Below, piece after piece: positions 35,163 through 44,600 of a DNA stretch of 64,000 nt. The position numbers and the translations under genes were made by a program. The stretch comes from CAWAPD01 sp963783865 (lineage in GTDB: Bacteria; Actinomycetota; Thermoleophilia; UBA2241). Numbering within the stretch: position 1 is the first letter of the stretch; every line of letters starts with the position of its first letter. Location of the stretch: positions 169,877 through 233,876 of the forward strand of contig CAWAPD010000006.1 of assembly GCA_963783865.1 (NCBI GenBank), in the 5' to 3' direction. Under the pieces are notes generated by a model, which saw only the letters and a list, made by a program, of their open reading frames with translations, was not told the DNA's origin and did not search any database.

Positions 35163-36415
35163 TGGTCGCGCCGCGGCGGGTCGTGGTCCTCGGGGCGACC
35201 GGCTCGATCGGGCGCCAGGGCCTCGAGGTGTGCGCGGCGACGCCCGGACTGGGCGTCGCCGCGCTCGTCGCGAACACCGGCGTGGATGCGGTGCTCGCCC
35301 AGGCCGCACAGCTTGGCGTCGGCGTGGTGGGGTTCCACGACCCGGCGGCGGCCGCGGAGGCGGCTCGGCGATCGTCGCTGCGCGTGTACGCCGGCGACGA
35401 GGGGATCGCCGAGCTGATCGCCGCGGCCGCCGCCGACGCCCAGGCGGCCGGCGAGGAACTGGTGGTGCTGAACGGGATCGTCGGGGCCGCCGGCCTGCGT
35501 GCCAGCCTGGCCACGCTCGAGGCGGGCGCGACGCTGGCCCTGGCCAACAAGGAGAGCATGGTGGCCGGCGGCCCCTTCGTGCTGGCCGCGGCCCGGGCCC
35601 ACGGCGGCCGCATCCTGCCCGTCGACAGCGAGCACAGCGCCATCTTCCAGTGCCTCGAAGGCGGCCGCGCCGGCGCCGGTCGCGCCGGCGTCGCGACCGG
35701 CGAGAACCCGCTGTCGCCGCCCGAGGAGATCCTGCTGACCGGCTCGGGCGGCCCGTTCCGCGGCCGCGACCGCGCCGCGCTGGCCGCGGTCACGCGCGAC
35801 GAGGCGCTCAAACACCCCAACTGGGTCATGGGCCCCAAGGTGACGATCGACTCGGCCACGCTCATGAACAAGGGCCTCGAGGTGATCGAGGCGCACTACC
35901 TTTTCGGCGTTCCCTACCCGCAGATCCGCGTGGTCGTGCACCCGCAGTCGATCGTGCACTCGATGGTGCGCTTCGGCGACGGCGCCCTGCTGGCGCACCT
36001 CGGGGTGCCCGACATGCGCACGCCGATCGGCTACGCGCTGAGCTACCCCGAGCGCGCCCCGCTGCCGATGGTCGCGCCGTTCGACCTCTTCGCCCGCGAC
36101 CTCACCTTCGCCGAGCCCGACCTCGAGGCGTTCCCCTGCCTGCGGCTGGCGCGCGAGGCGGGGGAGAGGGCGGCGGCGGCATGGGCCGCCGGAGGCGGCC
36201 CCGGAGCCGCCGCCCCCGTCGTGCTCAACGCCGCCAACGAGGTCGCCGTGGCCGCCTTCCTCGCCGGTGAGATCGGCTTCCTCGGCATCCCGGAGGTCGT
36301 CGAGGCGAGCCTCGCGCGCCTGGGCGACCGCGAGTGCGCCGCGCTCGACGACGTCTTCGCGCTCGACGCCGAGGCGCGCGCGGCGGCCCGGAGCGTCGTC
36401 GCCGGCCTGCGCTGA
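35162..36415 (+). CDS. dxr: 1-deoxy-D-xylulose 5-phosphate reductoisomerase
   Basis: First committed step of the MEP isoprenoid pathway (fosmidomycin target). It has 417 residues: the NADPH motif LGATGSIGRQGLEV, ALANKESMVAGG, the metal/substrate region PVDSEHSAIFQCLEG, TGSGGPFRGRDR, HPNWVMGPKVTIDSATLMNKG and VLNAANEVAVAAFL. A Gly/Ala-rich insert (GGRAGAGRAGVATGENPLS) is slightly longer than in most members. The gene set dxr-rseP-ispG is the conserved actinobacterial order, and its product supplies UppS. Confidence 0.95.
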   Translation: MVAPRRVVVLGATGSIGRQGLEVCAATPGLGVAALVANTGVDAVLAQAAQLGVGVVGFHDPAAAAEAARRSSLRVYAGDEGIAELIAAAAADAQAAGEELVVLNGIVGAAGLRASLATLEAGATLALANKESMVAGGPFVLAAARAHGGRILPVDSEHSAIFQCLEGGRAGAGRAGVATGENPLSPPEEILLTGSGGPFRGRDRAALAAVTRDEALKHPNWVMGPKVTIDSATLMNKGLEVIEAHYLFGVPYPQIRVVVHPQSIVHSMVRFGDGALLAHLGVPDMRTPIGYALSYPERAPLPMVAPFDLFARDLTFAEPDLEAFPCLRLAREAGERAAAAWAAGGGPGAAAPVVLNAANEVAVAAFLAGEIGFLGIPEVVEASLARLGDRECAALDDVFALDAEARAAARSVVAGLR

Positions 36416-36460
36416 CCGCTCCCCCTCACGACCCGGTGCGTACTCCCGCGCGCTTCGCGG

Positions 36461-36466
36461 TATCCT
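36461..36466 (+). promoter_or_regulatory. -10 close to the rseP start
   Basis: TATCCT (36461-36466) lies 13 bases before the A of ATG 36480, giving a leader of only about 7 nt. The preceding 20 bases show no good -35 (TGCGTACT is nearest). Confidence 0.35.
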
Positions 36467-36479
36467 GCTGAGAGAGCCG

Positions 36480-37811
36480 ATGGACGATCCCACCCCCACA
36501 CGCGACGACACCACACGCGACGACCGGCGCGGCAAGGCCGGGCGCGACGACGCCAAGCCACCCGAGAAGAAGCGCCGGCGTTCGTTCGATCCTGAGGCGG
36601 CCGGCGCGTCCGGCGGCGGCGACAGCCGGCTGAGCCCCTGGGCGCTGCTGTTGGCCGGCGCCATCGTGGTCGCCGTCGTGACCGGGCACTGGGCCTGGGT
36701 CGTCGCCTTCCTGGGGCTCGACCTGCTGGTCATCATCCACGAGTTCGGCCACTTCATCGCCGCCAAGGCGTTCGGCATGCGCGTGGAGCGGTTCTACGTG
36801 AGCTTCCCGCCGGCGGCGTTCCGGTTCCGCCGCGGCGAGACCGAGTACGGTGTCGGCATCATCCCGCTGGGAGGTTTTTGTAAGATCAGCGGGATGACGC
36901 CCGAGGAGGAGGCGGCGCGGAAGGCCGGCTCCGCCGGCGACTCCGCGCCGCCCGCCGACGCCGCCGACGCCGCCACGTCCGTGCCGGTCGACACCGACGA
37001 CGACCCCGACCTGCGTTCGTATCACCGCAAGCCGATCTGGCAACGCAACATCGTGATCCTCGCCGGCCCGGCGATGAACGTCGTCGCGGCGGTCGTCATC
37101 CTCTTCCTGTTCGTGCTGCTGAGCGGCGTCCCGAAGGTCACGCTGACCATCGGCGAGGTGCGGACGGGCACGCCGGCGGCCGCGGCCGGGCTGAAGGTCG
37201 GCGACAGGCTCGTTGCCGCCGACGGCGTCGCGTTCACGAGCTGGGACCAGGCGACGTCGTTCTTCCTGGCGCACCCGCGGCAGACCGTCGACCTGACCTA
37301 CGTCACCCCGGAGGGTGTCAAGCAGGACGTCCAGGTGACGTTGACGATCAAGGACGGGAACGCCTCGCAGGGCTTCCTCGGCGTCGGGCCCAAGGTCGTC
37401 AGCCCGCGCCCGCCGCCGTGGACGGCGGCCTGGTACGGCGTCAAGACCACCGGCTCCATCGTTCGCGACACGTTCAAGGGCTTCGGCCTGCTGGTCACCG
37501 GCAAGATCAGCGCCACGGGGCCGGACGGAGTCGCCGGGCCGGTGCGGATCGTCGACATCTCGCAGCAGGCGGTGCGCCAGAACTGGTATCCGCTGCTGCT
37601 GGCGTTCATCTCGATCAACCTGGCGATCATCAACCTGCTGCCGATCCTGCCGTTCGACGGCGGGCACGTGGCGCTGAACGTGCTCGAGAAGGTGCGCCGG
37701 CGGCGCGTCGACCCCCGCGTGCTCGAACGCGTGATGGCCGTCGGCGTCGTGCTGATCATCACGCTGTTCCTCTTCCTGACGATCAACGACATCCACCACC
37801 TGGGGAACTAG
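36480..37811 (+). CDS. rseP: RseP-type site-2 membrane metalloprotease
   Basis: Intramembrane zinc protease that cleaves anti-sigma factors and remnant signal peptides. It has 443 residues: a 50-residue charged N-terminal tail, helix 1, the zinc motif HEFGH (near residue 87), a PDZ domain (about 220-300) beginning after AGPAMNVVAAVVILFLFV, and the second zinc ligand segment in INLLPILPFDGGH. A roughly 35-residue Ala/Asp/Pro insert (about 140-180) lengthens the cytosolic loop. It sits between dxr and ispG as usual. ATG 36480 was chosen by position; the long hydrophilic tail means a later start is possible. Confidence 0.9.
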   Translation: MDDPTPTRDDTTRDDRRGKAGRDDAKPPEKKRRRSFDPEAAGASGGGDSRLSPWALLLAGAIVVAVVTGHWAWVVAFLGLDLLVIIHEFGHFIAAKAFGMRVERFYVSFPPAAFRFRRGETEYGVGIIPLGGFCKISGMTPEEEAARKAGSAGDSAPPADAADAATSVPVDTDDDPDLRSYHRKPIWQRNIVILAGPAMNVVAAVVILFLFVLLSGVPKVTLTIGEVRTGTPAAAAGLKVGDRLVAADGVAFTSWDQATSFFLAHPRQTVDLTYVTPEGVKQDVQVTLTIKDGNASQGFLGVGPKVVSPRPPPWTAAWYGVKTTGSIVRDTFKGFGLLVTGKISATGPDGVAGPVRIVDISQQAVRQNWYPLLLAFISINLAIINLLPILPFDGGHVALNVLEKVRRRRVDPRVLERVMAVGVVLIITLFLFLTINDIHHLGN

Positions 37812-37913
37812 CCTCCGGCCGCGGTCGCAGGCGGGCCGGCGGCGGTCGCCGGCGTCGTCGCGGGCGCCCCAGTGTCAGGCTCTCCCCGATCCGCCGGGCT
37901 CGCTCCTGACGGG

Positions 37914-37919
37914 TAGTAT
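37914..37919 (+). promoter_or_regulatory. -10 for a near-leaderless ispG mRNA
   Basis: TAGTAT (37914-37919) ends 10 bases before the A of the ispG ATG at 37929. With a normal start 6-7 bases downstream, the leader would be about 3 nt. The -35 is not clear. The 110-nt gap after rseP has no other signal. Confidence 0.4.
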
Positions 37920-37928
37920 GCTGGTCCC

Positions 37929-38978
37929 ATGAGCAGCGCCAGACAGATCCACGTGGGCGGCGTGGCGATCGGCGGCGGCGCGCCGGTGGTCGTGCAGTCG
38001 ATGACCAACACGACCACCGCGGACGCCGCCGCCACGCTCGACCAGGTCCGCGCCCTCGCCGGGGCGGGCTGCGAGCTGGTGCGGGTGAGCCTGCCGACCG
38101 CCGCCGAGGTGGAGCCGTTCGCCGAGGTCGTCGAGCATTCGCCGGTGCCGATCATCGCCGACATCCATTTCGACTGGCGACTGGCGGTAGCCGCGCTCGA
38201 GCGCGGCGCCGCCTGCGTGCGGATCAACCCGGGCACCATCGGCTCCGACGCGCACGTGCGCGAGATCGTCGACGCGGCCGCGGCGCACGGCGCGGCGCTG
38301 CGCATCGGGGTGAACTCGGGCTCGCTGCCGCGCGACCTGCGGTCGCGCGCCCAGAGCGAGCCCGTCGAGGCGCTGGTCGAGGCCGCCGTTCGTCACGCGG
38401 AACAGCTAGAGGAGTGGGGCTTCCGCGAGTTCAAGCTGTCGGTGAAGAGCTCGAGCGTGCCCGACACGATCGCCGCCTACCGCCTGCTGGCCTCGCGGAC
38501 CGAGGCGCCGCTGCACGTCGGCGTGACCGAGGCCGGCACGGTGTGGTCGGGCACGATCAAGAGCGCGGTCGGGATCGGGGCCCTGCTGGCCGAAGGCATC
38601 GGCGACACGATCCGCGTCTCGCTGACCGGCGACCCGGTCGAGGAGGCGCACGTGGCGTGGGCGATCCTGGCGGCGCTCGAGCTGCGCCGCCGGGGCCCCA
38701 ACCTGATCTCGTGTCCGACCTGCGGCCGGACCGAGATCGACATCGTGGCCCTGGCGAACGAGGTCGAGCGCCGCCTGCGCGGCTACACCGCGCCGATCAG
38801 CGTCGCCGTGATGGGCTGCCGCGTGAACGGGCCCCAGGAGGCCGCGCACGCCGACTTCGGCATCGCCGGCGGCAGCGGCGAGGGCGTGGTCTTCGCCCAC
38901 GGCCGCAAGGTCGCCACGGTGCCGGCCGACCGCCTGATCGAGGCGCTGTTCGCCGAGATCGACGCGGACGGCGCATGA
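37929..38978 (+). CDS. ispG: 4-hydroxy-3-methylbut-2-enyl diphosphate synthase
   Basis: Iron-sulphur enzyme of the MEP pathway that converts MEcPP to HMBPP. It has 349 residues: TIM-barrel start VVVQSMTNTTTADAAAT, NPGTIGSDAHVREIV, and the 4Fe-4S ligands in SCPTCGRTEIDIV (two Cys) and VMGCRVNGPQEAAHADFGIAGG (one Cys plus the Glu region). ATG 37929 has no Shine-Dalgarno but fits a leaderless start. In most actinobacteria proS or a GNAT follows; here the gene overlaps (ATGA) an SDR gene, which marks the edge between core and accessory DNA. Confidence 0.94.
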   Translation: MSSARQIHVGGVAIGGGAPVVVQSMTNTTTADAAATLDQVRALAGAGCELVRVSLPTAAEVEPFAEVVEHSPVPIIADIHFDWRLAVAALERGAACVRINPGTIGSDAHVREIVDAAAAHGAALRIGVNSGSLPRDLRSRAQSEPVEALVEAAVRHAEQLEEWGFREFKLSVKSSSVPDTIAAYRLLASRTEAPLHVGVTEAGTVWSGTIKSAVGIGALLAEGIGDTIRVSLTGDPVEEAHVAWAILAALELRRRGPNLISCPTCGRTEIDIVALANEVERRLRGYTAPISVAVMGCRVNGPQEAAHADFGIAGGSGEGVVFAHGRKVATVPADRLIEALFAEIDADGA

Positions 38979-39916
38979 CCCGGCGCGTCCTGGTCACCGG
39001 CGGCGCCGGGTTCATCGGCTCGCATCTCGTCGACCGACTGCTCGACGCCGGCTACGCCGTGCGCGTGCTCGACGACTTCTCGACGGGCAAGCGCGAGAAC
39101 CTCGCCGGCCGCCTCTCGCGGATCGAGCTCATCGAGGGCGACGTGCGCGAGCGCGGGCTCGTCGCCCGAGCTGTCGACGGCTGCTGGGGCGTGGCGCATC
39201 TGGCGGCGATCGCGTCCGTGAGCCGCTCGTTCGAGGCGCCCGAAGAGACGGTCGCCGTGAACACCGGCGGCACCCAGGCGGTGCTCGCGGCGGCGGCGCT
39301 GGCCGGCGCGCGCCGGGTCGTCTTCTCCTCGACGTGCGCCGTGTACGGCGACGCCGCCGAGCCGCCGATCGCCGAGGAGGCGCCGACGGCGCCCCTGTCT
39401 CCGTACGCGGCCAGCAAGCTGGCGGCCGAGCGGCTGCTGCTGGAGGCGGCGGAGGACGGCCGGCTGCAGCCGGCCGTCCTCCGCTTCTTCAACGTCTACG
39501 GCCCCCGGCAGGACGCCGCCTCGGACTACGCCGGCGTGATCGCCGCGTTCATGGAGCGCGCGGTCGCCGGCGAGCCGGTCACCGTGTACGGCGACGGCGA
39601 GCAGACGCGCGACTTCGTCTTCGTCGGCGACGTGACGCGGGCGTGCCGGATGGCGCTGGAGCGTGAAGAGGCCGGGGCAGGGCCCATCAACATCGGCGCC
39701 GGGGCCGAGACGAGCGTCAACGCGATCGCCGAGGAGGTCGCGCGGGCGGCCGGCCGCGCGCTCGAGGTGCGCCGCGAGGCGGCGCGCGAGGGCGACGTGC
39801 GTCGCTCGCGCGCCGCCGTGGCCCGCGCGCGCGAGGCCCTCGGGTGGCGCGCCGAGGTCCCGTTCGCCGAGGGTCTGCGAAGGACCTGGACATGGTACGC
39901 TGGGCCCCGCGAATGA
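38975..39916 (+). CDS. NAD-dependent epimerase/dehydratase (UDP-sugar 4-epimerase-like)
   Basis: A 313-residue extended SDR. It has the NAD motif TGGAGFIGSHLVDRLL, LDDFSTGKRENL (the UDP-glucose epimerase-like adenosine pocket), the catalytic region SSTCAVYGD with Tyr-x-x-x-Lys in SPYAASKLAAERL, and the substrate region FFNVYGPRQDAASDYAGVI. These features fit UDP-glucose or UDP-GlcNAc 4-epimerases. It overlaps the ispG stop by ATGA and its own stop overlaps the next gene in the same way. It probably supplies activated sugar for the surface glycans made by the genes that follow. Confidence 0.85.
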   Translation: MTRRVLVTGGAGFIGSHLVDRLLDAGYAVRVLDDFSTGKRENLAGRLSRIELIEGDVRERGLVARAVDGCWGVAHLAAIASVSRSFEAPEETVAVNTGGTQAVLAAAALAGARRVVFSSTCAVYGDAAEPPIAEEAPTAPLSPYAASKLAAERLLLEAAEDGRLQPAVLRFFNVYGPRQDAASDYAGVIAAFMERAVAGEPVTVYGDGEQTRDFVFVGDVTRACRMALEREEAGAGPINIGAGAETSVNAIAEEVARAAGRALEVRREAAREGDVRRSRAAVARAREALGWRAEVPFAEGLRRTWTWYAGPRE

Positions 39917-41385
39917 CCCGTCTGAAGCTCAAGAAACGACTGCCCAGGCCCGATACCCAGCACATGAAGCGGGTATCGTTCACGGCCGCGGCGGCGGCGT
40001 TCCTGGTGGCGCTCGTGGGGGCGGCCGCGCTGGGCGCGGCCGCCCCCACGAGCGCCCACGCCCGCTCGGTCGCTCACGCCTTCTCGGGGGTGAACCCCAC
40101 CACCGCCGACCAGGCCGCCGACACCTACGCCGAGATGAAGACGGAGCTGCGGGCGTCCATGGTCCGCTACGACGTCTACTGGCCGACGGCGGAACCGAGC
40201 CGGGGCGTCTACGACGACACCGGCTACCTCGCCGCGGTGGTCGACGCCGTGCTCGCGGCGCGGGCGCAGCATCTCAAGGTGGTCGTCCTCGTGTGCTACA
40301 CGCCGAAGTGGGCCTCCGACCAGAGCTTCTGGAACGACCCTCCGCCGGGCTACGCCTCGGGCTATCAGAACTTCTATCCGATCGACCCGTCGGCGATGGA
40401 CGACTTCCAGGCGTTCATGACCCACCTGGCGACGCTGCTCCAGGGCCAGGTCTTCGGCTACGAGTGCTGGGACGAACCGAACCTGTGGCCGTACATCTAT
40501 CCGCAGACGACGAACAGCGACCCCTACTTCGCCGAGCACAAGTACGAGACGATGCTGAAGCGCTTCAAGGCCGGGGTCAGGGCCGTCGACGGCGACGCGA
40601 TCCTGATCGGCGGCTCGACCGCGCCGGGCGGAGGCACCATCGATCGCACCCGGTACAAGACCTCGCCGCAGGTGTTCGCGCAGAAGCTCAAGTCCGACGG
40701 CGCCGGCGCCTACTTCGACGCCTTCTCGCACCACCCGTACGTGCTCGGCGGGGCGCTCAACATGGACCCGCACTGCCTGCCCGTGCACCCCTTGACGACG
40801 GTGGGCCTGTCGAACATCTCGGTGATGCTCCACCTGTTCCCGAAGAAGCCCTTCTACCTGACGGAGTACGCGTTCAGCACGTCCTACAGCAACGACTTCG
40901 GCGCCCCCGTGTCCGAGGTCGACCAGGCCCGGTTCCTGCGCATGGCGTTCGCCATGGCGGCGAAGCACCCCCAGATCAAGGCGCTGTTCTGGTTCCTGAT
41001 CAAGGACAGCTCGCACACCGGGCTCGACACCGACCCGACCGGGTGCTACACGGGCCTGAGGAGGGTGAACGGCACGCGCAAGCCCTCGTACTACGTCTAC
41101 GCCCGGGGCAACCGGTTGACGCTGACCGCTCCGACGAGCGCCCGCGCCGGCTCGCTGATCCGTCTCAAGGGGCGTCTCACGAGCGCCAGCCTGGGCGGGA
41201 TCGTGGGCCGCACGCTGGTCATCCAGCACCGCTTCGGCAGCGGCCCGTGGCAGACGGTCCGCACGATGACGACCGGGACGGACGGCTACTGCTCGACCAA
41301 GGTCAAGCTGGGCAAGACCCAGTCCTACCGGCTGTGCTTCCCCGGCGTCGTGAACAGCCGCGGGCACCTGGTGGTCGCCCGGTAG
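39913..41385 (+). CDS. secreted clan GH-A-like glycoside hydrolase with C-terminal Ig-like domain
   Basis: A 490-residue exported protein. After a basic leader and signal peptide (MKRVSFTAAAAAFLVALVGA, then AAPTSAHA), a TIM-barrel runs from about 70 to 395. FSGVNPTTADQAADTYAEMK is followed by an acid/base candidate in ECWDEPNLW (Glu about 188) and a nucleophile candidate in FYLTEYAFS (Glu about 318), a spacing and motif pattern of GH5/GH39-type enzymes. The last 95 residues (LTLTAPTSARAGSLIRLKG onward) are an Ig-like beta domain. ATG 39913 overlaps the SDR stop; ATG 39964 would give a shorter, more typical signal peptide. It is the last rightward gene before a convergent pair. Confidence 0.75.
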   Translation: MTRLKLKKRLPRPDTQHMKRVSFTAAAAAFLVALVGAAALGAAAPTSAHARSVAHAFSGVNPTTADQAADTYAEMKTELRASMVRYDVYWPTAEPSRGVYDDTGYLAAVVDAVLAARAQHLKVVVLVCYTPKWASDQSFWNDPPPGYASGYQNFYPIDPSAMDDFQAFMTHLATLLQGQVFGYECWDEPNLWPYIYPQTTNSDPYFAEHKYETMLKRFKAGVRAVDGDAILIGGSTAPGGGTIDRTRYKTSPQVFAQKLKSDGAGAYFDAFSHHPYVLGGALNMDPHCLPVHPLTTVGLSNISVMLHLFPKKPFYLTEYAFSTSYSNDFGAPVSEVDQARFLRMAFAMAAKHPQIKALFWFLIKDSSHTGLDTDPTGCYTGLRRVNGTRKPSYYVYARGNRLTLTAPTSARAGSLIRLKGRLTSASLGGIVGRTLVIQHRFGSGPWQTVRTMTTGTDGYCSTKVKLGKTQSYRLCFPGVVNSRGHLVVAR

Positions 41386-41409
41386 CCGTCGCCCGGTAGC
41401 CGTTCGGGC

Positions 41410-41446
41410 GGCCGCGCCGAGCCGCCATGCGGCCGGCGGCGCGGCC
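41410..41446. terminator. bidirectional hairpin between convergent genes
   Basis: A 10-bp stem (41410-41419 with 41437-41446) encloses a 5-bp inner stem (41421-41425 with 41429-41433). It lies between the hydrolase stop at 41385 and the DUF2723 stop at 41460, so it can serve both strands. Confidence 0.6.
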
Positions 41447-41459
41447 CTCAGCCCAGCAC

Positions 41460-43560
41460 TCAGTCTCCGCTCTGCAGGCCCTGCGCCAGCTGCTGCGCCT
41501 GTGTCGCCTCGGCCGCACGCCCCGCGTTCTGGAGCAGCGAGCGCGCGCTCGGCGAGCAGGGCGGCGTAGTAGCTGCGGATCATCTTCGCGTTGCGGTCGA
41601 GCGGCACCTTGCCGCCGGTGAGATCCGTGAAGTCGAAGGCGTCGACCGGGGTGTCGCTCAGGCCGGCGCCCTTCGTCACGGCCTGCGTGGCGGCGACCAC
41701 CGACTCGGCGTAGAGCCCCTTGATGATCGGCTCAGCCGGCGCGTAGGTGAAGTACGCGCCGCGGCCGGACTTCACGTACTGGTCGACGAACGAGCGGATC
41801 ATCGCGTAGTAGGCGGCGTCGATGGCGGCGCCGTCGTAGGGCTTGCCCTGCTCGAACGGCGCCACGGCGGCCAGGAACGCGTCGACCTGCGGCCGCGACG
41901 CGGCGATGAGCTGCGGGTAGCGCTTCTCCAGGTCCTGGATGTACCACGAGCGGCGCAGCAGCTCCTGGTCGAGGACGACGACGTCGGGCCGCTGGTGGTC
42001 GACGTCCTGGGCGTAGTTGAGCGGGAAGGTGAACTGGTCGAGGTCGGTCATGACCAGGGAGTCGGGGGCCGCGGCCGTCCAGATGTTGTGGGCGTAGGCC
42101 GCGGCGAAACGGTAGTCGTGCATGGTCACGCGGCCGAAGGTGGGCGCGGCGCAGGCGAGCGGCGCGGCGACCATGACGGCGGCGAGGCCGGGCGCCAGCC
42201 AGCGCCTCGCCGCCTCGCTGTCGACGCGCCGCATCAGGCGCCGCGCCCCCCAGAACAGCCCCAGCCCGGCCAGCAGCGCCAGCATCAGGTACGAAGGGAT
42301 GTAGAAGACCTCGACCAGCGCCTTGTCCTGGGCGTTGACGGCCGCGTTCGTCGTCTTGACCGGGAAGTCGGTCACGAGCGTGGTCAGCGGCCCCGTGGCC
42401 ACCAGGAACATGACGGCCAGCCAGAACAGCGCCCGCTGGCGCCGGAAGAGGAACACGAGGCCGGCGATCGCCGCGATCAGGAACAGCGGCAGCCACTGGT
42501 GCCAGATCAGGCGGCCGTAGTACTCGAGCTCCTGGGTGCTGGGCCCGACACCCGAATGCCCGCCGGTCATGTACTGGTGGCGAGTGACGGTGCGCCAGAA
42601 GTTGGTCCAGTTCTCGGGGTTGCCCCAGTCCATCACCGGGTCGCGCCGCGAGGCGATCGGCAGGTAGAGGTAGGGCAGCAGCCCGGCCAGCGCGCAGCCG
42701 ATGCCGATCAGCCACTGCCGCCAGGTCGGCCAGGCGCGCGCGTCGTGCACGGTCTCGATCACGAAGTAGAGGCCGAACACGGGGACGAGCACGATCATCG
42801 TGTCGTGGTTGCTCAGGCCGAGCGCGAGGGTGAAGCAGGTCGCATAGAAGAGGCGGACGCGCTGGCGCGAGCGCGAGGCGCGGGTCCACACCACCGCGAG
42901 CAGCACGACCAGCGAGACCAGGAGCGCGTGCAGCGGGTAGACCTCGGCGATGATCGACTGCTGCCAGGTCGTCTGGGCCGTGGCGAAGAGCACGGCGGCC
43001 GCCGCGCCGGCGCCGCAGGCCAGCACGGCGCGGCGGCCGCCCCACACCGGCAGCCAGGGCGAGAGACGGTGGCCGTGCTCGTCGGTGGGCTCCGGCCGGC
43101 GGCCGGGCCGCGTCGGCAGGGCCAGGTCGATGACCAGCACGGTGGTCCAGGCGAGCAGCAGCGCGGCCAGCGAGGCGCACAGCGCCGACATCAGGTTCAC
43201 GCGCCAGGCCACGGTGGACAGAGGGAGCCACGTGAAGACGTGGGCGATCATCGTCCACAGCGGGTAGCCGGGCTCGTGCGGGATGCCCCAGGTGGCGGCC
43301 GCCGAGATGAGCTCGCCGCTGTCCTCGAAGGTCACGGTCGGCGCCAGCGTCAGCAGGTAGAGCACGAGCGGCGCCAGGAACGAGACCCCCAGAGTGGCGA
43401 GGAACAGGGGAGAGGGGCGGCGGCCCGAGCGGCCGGGCGTCGCCGCGGCGGGCTCGTCGTGACGCGCCGGCTGGTTGACCGGCTGGAGCGCCGGCGGCAG
43501 CCGGCCCGGCCGCTTCCTGGCCGCCGCCCCTCCCGTCGTCTGCGGCTTCTTGCTCGACAT
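41460..43560 (-). CDS. DUF2723/TMEM260-family membrane O-mannosyltransferase candidate (one +1 frameshift)
   Basis: About 699 residues when repaired. A 50-residue Pro/Arg/Ala cytosolic leader is followed by 10 or more transmembrane helices. The DUF2723 hallmark comes after helix 1: TFEDSGELISAAATWGIPHEPGYPLW, quoted here in parts (EDSGELI, GIPHEPGYPLW). Acidic residues in this first loop are catalytic in GT-C enzymes. The C-terminal 230 residues form a soluble domain. Eukaryotic TMEM260 of this family O-mannosylates Ig-like IPT domains. The last 24 residues need removal of one base near 41533 (LLQNAGRAAEA, then stop at 41460). Its start overlaps the upstream methyltransferase stop. Confidence 0.82.
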
Positions 43561-44372
43561 CAGTCGTCCGTGCCCGGCGCCCGCCACGCCTCCAGGGCGC
43601 TCCAGTGAGAGGTGGAGCGCCGCACGTGGAACCCGGCGTGCCTGAGCTGCTCCGACATCGCGGAGAGCAGTAGGGCGTCGTGCACTTCGACGTTCAGCGA
43701 CCCCACCCGATCGAGCCACTCGGCGTTCTCGGGCCGGAGCAGCACGGATTCGGCTCCCTCCACGTCCATCTTCACGAAATCGGCGTGCATGCCCGGCAGC
43801 ATGTCGATGAGCTGGTCGACGGTGACGCTACGGGCGTCGCGGCCGTCGGCTGAGCCGGCGCAGTCAATGGCGGCGTAGGCGTCGCTGTCCGCGTCGCAGG
43901 CGTAGGAGACGCCGCGATCGTGGATCCAGACGGCGGCGTTCAGACAACGCACGCGGTCCCCGAAGGCCGCCGTGTTCTCGACGGCCTGGGCGAAGTTGTC
44001 GGGGTCCATCTCGACGGCGATGACGGTCGATCGCGGGTGCCTCGCGGCCAGGTCGACCGCCGTGTACCCGACGTTGGCGCCGAGATCGAGGATCCGGTCG
44101 ACACGGCCGGCCTCGAGGGGCGCCGAATGATACTGGGCCGCGAAGGTCGAGAGAAAGGTCCTGAAGTCGGGCGTGCCGGCGCGAACGAGCACGGGCGTGC
44201 CGCCGAGCACGCGCGGATGCAGGGCGACGACGACAGGCGGATCGGGTGCGGCGAAGCGAAGCCGCGTCAGACCGGTCAGATCGCGGTGGAGCACACACAC
44301 CCGCGCAAGGTCTGCCGCCTCTGTCGAGCGTCGATATGCGACTCGAACACGACTCGGCGTCTTGGGCCCCAT
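43560..44372 (-). CDS. FkbM-family SAM methyltransferase
   Basis: A 270-residue class I methyltransferase: motif I in RILDLGANVGYTAVDLA, the acidic end of strand 2 in VIAVEMDPDNFAQA, and the FkbM-typical VDQLIDMLPGMHADFVKMDVEGAE. These enzymes usually O-methylate sugars of polysaccharides or glycans. The stop shares a base with the DUF2723 start (TGATG), so the two are made together, and glycan methylation linked to protein mannosylation is a reasonable inference. It starts at ATG 44372 and is divergent from the giant gene at 44601. Confidence 0.82.
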   Translation of the reverse strand: MGPKTPSRVRVAYRRSTEAADLARVCVLHRDLTGLTRLRFAAPDPPVVVALHPRVLGGTPVLVRAGTPDFRTFLSTFAAQYHSAPLEAGRVDRILDLGANVGYTAVDLAARHPRSTVIAVEMDPDNFAQAVENTAAFGDRVRCLNAAVWIHDRGVSYACDADSDAYAAIDCAGSADGRDARSVTVDQLIDMLPGMHADFVKMDVEGAESVLLRPENAEWLDRVGSLNVEVHDALLLSAMSEQLRHAGFHVRRSTSHWSALEAWRAPGTDD

Positions 44373-44468
44373 TCCGATCGCGGGAAGCGCGCCGGCCTGT
44401 CCTTCGAGGCAATGCTGGCGCGCGGATCCGGTAGAGCATACGCCGCGCCGCCCGAGGCAGCATCCGGA

Positions 44469-44504
44469 GGCGGGGCGGGCCGGCGTGAGCCGGCCCGCCC
44501 CGCC
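44469..44504. repeat. 16-bp perfect hairpin with GTGA tetraloop in a divergent gap
   Basis: 44469-44484 pairs perfectly with 44489-44504 around the GNRA loop GTGA. It sits between two divergent genes, where a terminator is not expected. It could be a terminator against read-through, a cruciform or protein-binding site, or a dispersed palindromic repeat. Similar arms occur at 28542 and 47305. Confidence 0.75.
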
Positions 44505-44600
44505 TCACCCGTTCCCCTGCGTACGCCTGCAACGGTAGCCGATCACCATGCGTGGGTATCACCACTGAATTGGCTGTCAGGGCTACTCGGAGGGTGGGTC

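Noticed and set aside
39526..43719. Extension of the DUF2723 frame past 41530 to a 1,397-codon protein
   Set aside because: After the shift near 41533 the frame becomes Arg/Ala/Pro low complexity and runs antisense through the hydrolase gene. The alternate frame gives a short sensible C-terminus and stop.
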